Source of the DNA: Chara braunii
Lineage: Eukaryota; Streptophyta; Charophyceae; Charales; Characeae
Length of the DNA: 24,764 nucleotides
Assembly: GCA_003427395.1 (NCBI GenBank)
Contig: BFEA01000544.1
Span: forward strand, 385,947 to 410,710
Reading direction: 5' to 3'
Shown here: in pieces, positions 18,830 through 24,764 of the stretch
Layout: every line of letters begins with the position of its first letter
Position numbering within the stretch: position 1 is the first letter of the stretch
The notes under the pieces: model-generated
Told to the model about the DNA's origin: nothing
The model's input: only the letters and a program-made list of their open reading frames with translations
Databases searched by the model: none
Translations under genes and position numbers: made by a program

Positions 18830-20279
18830 TTAGCTCCCGAGGGGGTGGGCTTCGAGGACACGAATCCTATTCTCGTCTCAGTGGTTAGAAGGTGGTCATC
18901 ATCTTGGGTTTTTACACATGTTTTTGCCTTTTGTCTCATGTCAATCATCATGTCCATATATATATCCGACTTAGCACCTAGTGCTCGAATTGAGGCTCGT
19001 AACCCCAAGCAGCACTAGCCCATCCGGTCGTTCAACCATAGCGAAGGGGGTGTGTGTCCTCACTGTTTTCTCTCTCTGACTTCTAAGGTCCTTTGCTGCT
19101 CTAGGCTTGTTCACGGCTGGTTGGATCAGGCTCCTAGGGAAGAGGATCCTTCGCGCCTCTTTACCCATAGGTCCCCTAACCTCTCACGTGTTCGACCAAC
19201 GTTCAATGCCTTGCTTTCCTCAACGGGCCAAATTTCATAACCTTTTTTCAAAATACGATCTTAGTTTTTCCAGGAGCCATAATACAACCGCCCTGGCTAA
19301 TCTCACACCAATGTTTTCTGTCAGCCCTTGTTTTTGCAGAAACCTTTCAAGGTAGCCCGCGAAAAAAGGCGTTTTGAAAACTGTTTGCTTGCTCATTCAT
19401 GCTAAGTCTTGACAAGTCCCTGTCGCGTTCACTTTTAGCAACCTTATCCTTACTTAGCCAAGCCCTACCGTTTGAATGTTGCAAAAAAAAACTTTTGTCA
19501 GACACACTTTATGACTAGTTTCTTTTGTTGCCACCAGTCCTTATCCCACTGTCTCAACTAATACGAAACATCTCAAAATAGCTTGCCCAAGGGGCAAGTG
19601 TTATAGCATTGCAGAGAACCGATACTGTGACAAACTCGCCTCTCCTCATCTTTCTTCTGACCCTGTCGGTCCAGGCGTTACGTTAACCTATTGATAAAAC
19701 CACTGGCTGCATAAGTGTCAAAGTTCCTCGCGCTTACTTTGTGGCATTTTCTAAAAGGCATCAAACTCAGGTCCTCCTTCCCCCTCAAGTTTGACTACTC
19801 GCTCTACCACTTTCTCGCAGTAGGAACCGATAACTTCGCGAGAGTCTCCCTAAACGTTTCGTTTTTTCGTTTCTTGTCCTCGACCATTCCTCACCTTCTC
19901 AACTCCGTGTTCTCTTGTCGCATCTCTCACCTTGGTTCCCTTCTTACGGTTTTCCTCCTTCTCGCTGGTAAGGTATCGTCTTGTTCCTTCTTGCCTTTCA
20001 CTTTCTTTCTCTAGACCTATTCTCTTTTCTTGCACCATCGTCCTCAGACCAAGTGTTTCCTCCTCTTTCCCTTTTCAAGTGGCGTTCTCACCCTATCCAG
20101 AACTTCTCTTCCCCTTCCGGTTATATCTCGTCCAAAATAATGGCCCATAACCAACCTCTTTCCTCGTTAGGTTATCTAGTTGCTCGTACTGTTCCTTCCT
20201 TCCTTCAAGATGGGGTTCGTCCCATGTCGGTCCATGTGGGTCCTCAACAAAGGCTCGCCTGCATCCTCCTTCTCCATTA
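18830..20279. other. Gene-free stretch, probable decayed retroelement interior
   Basis: Reading all minus-strand frames gives only short, stop-ridden fragments. I looked for reverse transcriptase (YxDD), RNase H, aspartic protease (D-T/S-G) and integrase zinc and DDE signatures and saw none. Plus-strand frames are T-rich noise. If pol once followed the gag at 20.3-21.1 kb, it is deleted or beyond recognition. Confidence 0.5.
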
Positions 20280-21114
20280 CCGAAAAGTCTAGGTTGTTTA
20301 ACATCGCTATAACACGTCTCATTCCCCCATGTGAATTTCAGTCAACAGTTTCCCGGTTAGGGCTCAGGATCTCACCCCTAAGGGTCCTAAGACACCGCCC
20401 TCTTATGATGTCAAGGTTAAGTTTAGGACAAAGTCTAGCGAAGTGTCCTATCATGGTGCAATATCGACACGATTCCTAGGAAGGATTCCTTCGACCGGTC
20501 CGACGCTCCATTCTTGGAGCAAGATCTTCTTGGGGTACCAAGGCAGTTCGAAATACCTGGGTTTGCCCCACCCGGAGGATATCTCCTATCCTTTTTCTCT
20601 GGTTGTCTGCCCCTTCGCCTTGATCATGCAACTCCTTCGACCCCCTCTTCACTCCGTACCCAGTTGTTTCTAGGACCTCAGACTTTTCGTAGTTTCGCTG
20701 GCGACTTTCTGTCCTGACACCCCTTTCTTGGTCGAGATAGACTGTCAATTTCTCCCTTAGGTCCCATAGGTTACTATAGTCTTCGTTTGACAAGGATTGT
20801 CCCCCTGTCTGCTAACTCATTCCACAGTCCGCTCCTCGCTCCTTTATTTCCTTCGCGGTCCCTACCTCGGAGGGTCGCATCCCTCCCCTTTCTTCCGCGT
20901 TTCCACCCTTTCCCCAACCACAGGGGTTTCCAATCATGCGCTCTTGTTGCGTCTCACCCTAGCATTCATCATTATGCAGCTCATTGTCATTCTCAACCTC
21001 GATATCCCTCATCATTTTTTCAATTACACCAGCCTTGTAAGTTGCTACCATCTGTTCCACTTCCTTGAGTCTTCGTAGGGTATCCGCTACCTTCCTTTTC
21101 TTTGTCACTCCACC
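20280..21114 (-). pseudogene. Second gag-like gene with CCHC zinc knuckle, core deleted
   Basis: Gag polyproteins package retroelement RNA in cytoplasmic particles, and the zinc knuckle binds nucleic acid. The order is: a lysine/glutamate coil beginning KKRKVADTLRRLKE near 21100; a DYSNLWDLREKL segment near 20780; VKRGSKELHDQ; TQVFRTALVPQ; then CRYCTMIGHFARLC (C-X2-C-X4-H-X4-C) at 20469-20428; then a GGMRR-containing tail to about 20280. Each part aligns with the gag at 21.9-23.4 kb (for example TQVFRTALVPQ with AQVSRPALSPQ, and DYSNLWDLREK with DFNTVTDLAEK). The roughly 600 bp coding for the alpha-helical gag core is missing. In-frame stops are at 20478-20476 and in the tail, where a TGA sits at the position where the other copy has Trp. 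It is non-functional as written. Confidence 0.75.
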
Positions 21115-21123
21115 TCCCGAGGT

Positions 21124-21870
21124 CTATGACTCTTCCGTATTTCCGACTACGGTTGGCCTCATTCCCCGAGATTCTGCAGGCATCCTCCCGGTATGACCCC
21201 CTTTTTCCAAAATCCCCCTCGCGTTGCCTTTGACCCCCTCGTTGTTGAATCGTCGGTTGACATTTATGCTACCATCTTGTTCCCTCGGATTTCGACCATC
21301 CATGTTGCCTATCCGGTCACGTTTATTTCTCCGGCCCCTTCGGTTGCTTGCGACGTCCATAACGTATCAGACCTGCATGCCATACAATCGAAGGAAGGGG
21401 AACTTGCTTTAGACTCTACCTCTCACAGTTTTTCTATCGTTATCAGTTCCGGAAATGTTCTCGTCTTCAAATCAACTTAATTTTTGTCCTCTCGCTTCCT
21501 TGTGCACTTTAGGGTTCTCCTTACCCTATATGTTTTCTCACCCTCTACCTGTCTTACTGTTTCGATGGTCTTTCTTACCAGTTTCACAAGCAAGACAGAC
21601 AAGCAGAACCGCTTATTCCCCCATTTCGAACACCCATGCTTTGCTCGATTCCGGTTGCCCGTTGGTTGATACCTTCTCTCGACTTCCTAGGGATTTTTCA
21701 TCACGCCTTAGCCCTTAAAAGTTACGAAACTCTTTCGGCCCCTCGAATTTCGCCGAGACGTCATTCTGGTGGTTCTTGCAACAAAAACGCACACGTGAGG
21801 CGCCCCCTTTCTATATTTAGCGAGTCACTTATATGCTGCCATATATACTATGTCTGCTACATTGGTCCGA
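21124..21870 (-). other. Unassigned interval between the two gag copies
   Basis: A 78-codon frame at 21360-21124 encodes an Arg/Asn/Gly-rich sequence (RRGRRNKRDR, RRFNNEG) with no known domain. It lies just upstream of the second gag and could be part of its N-terminal linker. The rest (21361-21870) is what should follow the first gag's knuckle. It shows basic fragments with stops and no protease or polymerase signature. Confidence 0.35.
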
Positions 21871-22290
21871 CTATTCGCCATGGTCTCGCTCTCCCCCCCT
21901 CGGCTGATCCCAAACAATGTCAGCTACCGACTCTGCTTCTACGACAGCTATGTCCAGATTATTCAGGAGGATGACGGCACGCCGCATCCCTCTTGGCGAA
22001 TTCCAGTTTATGCGCTCTCCCTGAGGCCCGAAAATCTCACCTTTAAGGAACCTGCTGCATATTTGCCTCATAATATCATGGTTGAGTCTTGGGCAGGTCC
22101 ATACGAAATGCCTGACCATTGTGCAATACTTGCATTGCTCATTGGCCGGATCCCTCCTGCCAAACCCCTGGTTTGCTACCGCTGCCGGAACTACGGCGTC
22201 TTGGGGCGAGAGGGCGGGTCGGGACACCTGCGCCTGCATTACTAATAGCGCATTTTCCATTCTTTCCATCTTGCTATCAACCCCGTGCAC
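21871..22290 (-). pseudogene. gag C-terminal part with CCHC zinc knuckle, first copy
   Basis: The open segment contains a short coiled stretch (DSKMERMENALL), a linker (PALSPQDAVVPAAVA), the knuckle CKYCTMVRHFVWTC at 22134-22093 (exact C-X2-C-X4-H-X4-C spacing), then PRLNHDI and a W-N-S-P-R-G-M-R-R motif. A G-M-R motif shortly after the knuckle recurs in gag proteins of some Ty3/gypsy-like elements, as far as I recall. The frame stays open upstream through RDKVKKGIESLQ but meets one TAA just before VHGVD. A shift is then needed near 22340 to join the gag core on its right. The first codon of this segment is GTG, so it is not a real start. The segment ends at a stop in GGERDHGE. It is a nucleic-acid-binding capsid or nucleocapsid region with good support, broken by at least one stop and one shift. 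Confidence 0.8.
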
Positions 22291-22307
22291 CCGTTACTGC
22301 AGGCTTT

Positions 22308-23022
22308 CTATCCCCTTCTTGACCTTATCCCTCGTCTCCCAGTCAAGTCTATAACCTCCCCTTCCTTAAGCAGGGCTAGCGTATCGGTCACCACTTTCTT
22401 TTCTGCGAGGTCTGTTACCGTGTTAAAGTCCACATCCCTAGTGTACTCGAACTTGCTAGTCTGCTGGTAAGCTGACAGAATCTTATCTTTGTCGAATTCG
22501 GAGAACTGCCTGAGGAAATACTTACTCATTATCCGGTTTGTTACCCCGGGAATTCGTAACGCGACTAAAGTAAAGGCCCTTAGGAAGTCGTTGTAAGTCG
22601 CATAGTTCTTCCTTTGGACTGCCGCCAACTCGGCTTCTGTTGCCATCTTCTCCGCCTGTAGATACTTCCTCATCATCTCGTTCCTGGTTTCCTTCCAAGA
22701 TCCACTAGTGGCGACGATGGCCATAATGTCTCTACCCAGACTCAGTGACACATGCTGCCCCAAATGGTCCATCTTCTCTTCCTCACTCCATTTCAACAAG
22801 GCTGTCAGGTTCTCATAGTCTATTAGGAACTCCGTAATGTTCGCCTCATCAAAAGTGAGTTTCTTATTGGCATCGGCCAGATACCCCTGATTCTTATTCA
22901 GAGCCTGGGTGAGGGTAGCTACTATTTTTTTTAAGACCTCCCTCAGAGCTACCTGCTTCACTAGCCGGACTGGTCCCTTCTCCTTCCTTGCTATCCCCCT
23001 GCTTTTCCCCAGCCTTTGGCAT
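22308..23022 (-). pseudogene. Ty3/gypsy-like gag core
   Basis: The long helical segment runs from about 22920 to 22340. It includes FDEANITEFLIDYENLTALL, W-S-E-E-E-K-M-D-H-L, ATSGSWKETRNEMMRKYLQ, YNDFLRAFTLVALRI and YFLRQFSEFDKDKILSAY. This layout (a short acidic lead-in, W after a helix, then W-x-x-x-x-x-x-M/L and F/L-x-x-F/L pairs) is that of retrotransposon gag capsid domains. The likely start is the ATG at 23022-23020, which gives a Lys/Glu/Gly-rich leader (MPKAGEKQGDSKEG) that continues into the core only if one base of the A8 run (T8 at 22925-22932 on plus) is discounted. The apparent start at 22961 is GTG in the wrong lead-in. No enzymatic domain is present. The knuckle region follows directly to the left. 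Confidence 0.75.
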
Positions 23023-24081
23023 ACCCTCAGGATCGAACCATCCTAGCACCCTTCCTCTGAGGCTCCAAAGTCCGTCGCAACCTTTTGCTATTTTCGGTGT
23101 GGCGGCAGGCGACTATCCCCGCTGTCCATAGCAGGCGGGGTTGTAGCCTTTTCTGCCTCCACAGCAGGAGCGTCCCCCTTTTCCTTCCCTTTTTTGTTGG
23201 GCATTCCCTTATGATTGTTATCCTTCTCTCTGTGCCTGATTTTGCCTTGGCTGATCCTACGTTCCTCTCACGACCCTTCTCCTAGGGAGTCCCTTTCATT
23301 CCCAGCCATCATTTCCTCCATAAGCCTCGCTTTATATTTTGCGCCTCGCTTTTCTATCTCTGTCAGCTTACGGCGGGCGTCTGAGACCTTCGTTTTTTTG
23401 GGCGTAGTCCCTTCTGAGTTTCAAGGACTCAATCTTCCATTGTCCCTACCTTCCCTATTTTCCTGAGGTCCTCTTTTGCTACCCCCGGCTTTCCCCGAAC
23501 TTTCGCCTGTCGAAAGATCCTTCCGATATTCTCTGGTTCCCTCTGGTTTTGCCGACTCTCGATCCTTTACTGATGCTTCGTTTCGTTCTGTACCCCTACC
23601 CGTGCCCTGACTTCCTTTGCTTCACAGTTCCTCAGCCTCTTCTTCCAACGCCATCCCTTTACCTACCCTGCACATGTAAATTTTTTTTTGTGAAACGGTC
23701 GGTTGTTCATGGCTTCCCTAGTTCCCGGGCCCTACGGTCCCCTTATTCTTACTTATTTCCATGTTTTCCCGTCTTATTTTGTCAGGACGACTCACCTATC
23801 AATTTCCTACAGGGCGCCGTTCTGTCTTCCTTCTGCCGGAAAGCTTGTTGCCGAGGTTTGGCGTTTTGTCACTGTCGTGCCCCGGTCTCTTAGGGCGGTG
23901 TCTGAGGCTAGTGGCTCTCCCCTCGAGGGTAGCACTTTTGACTCCCTGACACCCGGACGCCCCAGTGCTTTTCAGCGCGGGTGGTCTTCCCAGTTCCCTC
24001 CTGCCACGATCTCAGGTGGGACGAAACTCCGACCACTGCTCTCTTGCTGACGGCTAACTTCTCATTCCAGTTTTCCACCTT
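23023..24081 (-). pseudogene. Broken gag linker with coiled coil
   Basis: One clear coding patch lies at about 23402-23280: KKTKVSDARRKLTEIEKRGA, continuing as a charged helix with MEEMMAGNERD. It matches the coil of the second gag, which carries KKRKVADTLRRLKEVEQM. It ends at a TGA, and the same frame then resumes with EERRISQGK and a Lys/Glu/Ala-rich stretch around 23150-23250. An A7 run (T7 at 23393-23399) sits at the upstream edge. Bases 23403-24081 give only short mixed frames rich in Pro, Ser and Arg, so this part has decayed or is a poorly conserved linker. Confidence 0.5.
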
Positions 24082-24705
24082 TTATTTTTTTCCCGGTACT
24101 TTTCCTTTCTCATGTCCCCCAGGTCTGTCTTGCTCGTCTGGTTCCTCGAACAGGTCAGCCACCCAGGCAAGGTAGTTATCTCCCATCTCTATTTCCCTAA
24201 CGATTATTGGTTCATATTCCTCAAACGCCAAGCAAGGCAACCCGATTATCAAAATTTCAATGAGGTCAAGTAATTCCCAGGCCTGATCTCCCCAGAACAG
24301 CCCATGCCTGACTGACACATCGTAAAACATCCCTGTTGTCTGTGGCCGGAAGTGGTGGATCAAGACCAGGGTCGAATTCACCAGGTCCCTGGCCCTCTTG
24401 AGGCTGCCAAATACCAGGTCCACCATGAAGCAGGGGACTTGACACCTCAGCCCTGTCATTGGGGCCTTAAATTCTCGCCAACCTCCTACCTCCACCCGGG
24501 TTCTCAGTCCCGCATTCCTTCTCCCTTGCACTTCCTGGCCTACTCGGTTCTGTACCCTAGTAGCCCTTTGGAGGATTGGTAACAACCCATGCCCTAACGC
24601 CAGTTCCGTTCCTAACATATGCCATCCAAGTTCTGGTAGGTATACGGTTCCAGTCACCCTGAGGTCAGTATACAGATCGTCCCCTGGTCCCCTGTTAATC
24701 CTCAT
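24082..24705 (-). CDS. Unidentified 207-residue domain upstream of gag
   Basis: The first ATG is at 24705-24703, giving 207 codons to a stop at 24082, the longest clean coding-looking segment in the window. The product has normal amino-acid variety: an N-terminal part with LYTDLRVTGTVYLPELGW, a basic middle (QGRRNAGLRTRVEVGGWREF), a hydrophobic stretch with LLDLIEILIIGLPCLAFEEY, and an acidic then basic tail (LFEEPDEQDRPGGHEKGK). I do not recognise the fold, and there is no cysteine cluster, protease or nuclease motif. The tail resembles the start of a gag-type linker, so it may be the N-terminal part of the same polyprotein, cut at A7 in GKK-stop. The frame is open further right, into the hAT-like end, but that part is transposon sequence. 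The original N-terminus may therefore be lost. Confidence 0.55.
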   Translation of the reverse strand: MRINRGPGDDLYTDLRVTGTVYLPELGWHMLGTELALGHGLLPILQRATRVQNRVGQEVQGRRNAGLRTRVEVGGWREFKAPMTGLRCQVPCFMVDLVFGSLKRARDLVNSTLVLIHHFRPQTTGMFYDVSVRHGLFWGDQAWELLDLIEILIIGLPCLAFEEYEPIIVREIEMGDNYLAWVADLFEEPDEQDRPGGHEKGKVPGKK

Positions 24706-24764
24706 TAGGGTTGTCACGCGGGGATCCCCGGGGCCCAAACCGGGGTAGGGGTTTCACCCCCGGA
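24706..24764. mobile_element. End of a second GC-rich hAT-like element (truncated by window)
   Basis: From 24706 the sequence begins TAGGGTTGTCACG. Bases 24710-24764 match the complement of 14811-14865 at 53 of 55 positions, including GGGGATCCCCGGGGCCC. This is therefore the same end as the right end of the element at 13945-14869, in inverted orientation. The terminal base is T rather than C (TAGGG versus CAGCG), and both forms occur among hAT ends. Its target duplication would be 24698-24705 (ATCCTCAT) if the other copy lies beyond the window. Confidence 0.75.

Noticed and set aside
18830-20279. Search for reverse transcriptase, protease or integrase on the minus strand
   Set aside because: No YxDD, DTG/DSG, HHCC or DDE pattern could be read in any frame, so no pol feature is reported.

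Overview
This is a eukaryotic, repeat-dominated window with no intact conventional host gene. It contains large satellite and minisatellite arrays, two assembly gaps, GC-rich hAT-like DNA transposon ends, and on the minus strand the decayed remains of Ty3/gypsy-like gag genes plus a fragment of a DNMT3-type cytosine methyltransferase. Retroelements carrying captured DNMT3 genes are known from charophyte algae. That makes a streptophyte (charophyte-like) genome my best guess, but it is an inference and other eukaryotes are not excluded.

Layout, left to right. 1-60 is an (AG)30 microsatellite. 213-1306 is a 53-bp minisatellite of about 21 copies. 1400-2221 is unique sequence with one strong cruciform-like inverted repeat. 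2222-10992 is an array of about 50 monomers of a 173-bp satellite. From about 3.3 kb it is organised as a five-monomer higher-order repeat of about 865 bp, and it contains a one-base N gap at 4684 whose flanks are a redundant 95-bp duplicate. 10993-11212 is a polypurine tract. 11213-15560 has no gene and is built of diverged tandem modules rich in perfect hairpins. A roughly 925-bp GC-rich hAT-like insertion with an exact 8-bp target duplication sits inside it, and most of that insertion is an N gap (14023-14717). 15562-18829 carries minisatellites of 51, 66, 36, 24 and 38 bp.

The minus strand reads right to left from 24.7 kb. First comes an unidentified domain of about 207 residues (24705-24082). 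Then a gag gene follows in pieces: coiled linker, core, and CCHC zinc knuckle (about 23402-21871). A second, diverged and internally deleted gag has its own CCHC knuckle (about 21114-20280). Last is a DNMT3-like methyltransferase C-terminal half (about 17019-16339). I found no reverse transcriptase, RNase H or integrase. The simplest reading is one or two dead, probably non-autonomous, gag-bearing retroelements associated with a captured methyltransferase. The unit lengths of the arrays around the methyltransferase (51, 66, 36, 24 bp) are all multiples of three, which hints that they expanded inside a former reading frame.

All coding remnants carry frameshifts or stops, several of them in homopolymers (A8, A7, C4), so some breaks may be sequencing errors. 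Homology calls come from motif reading and remembered family patterns, not database searches.
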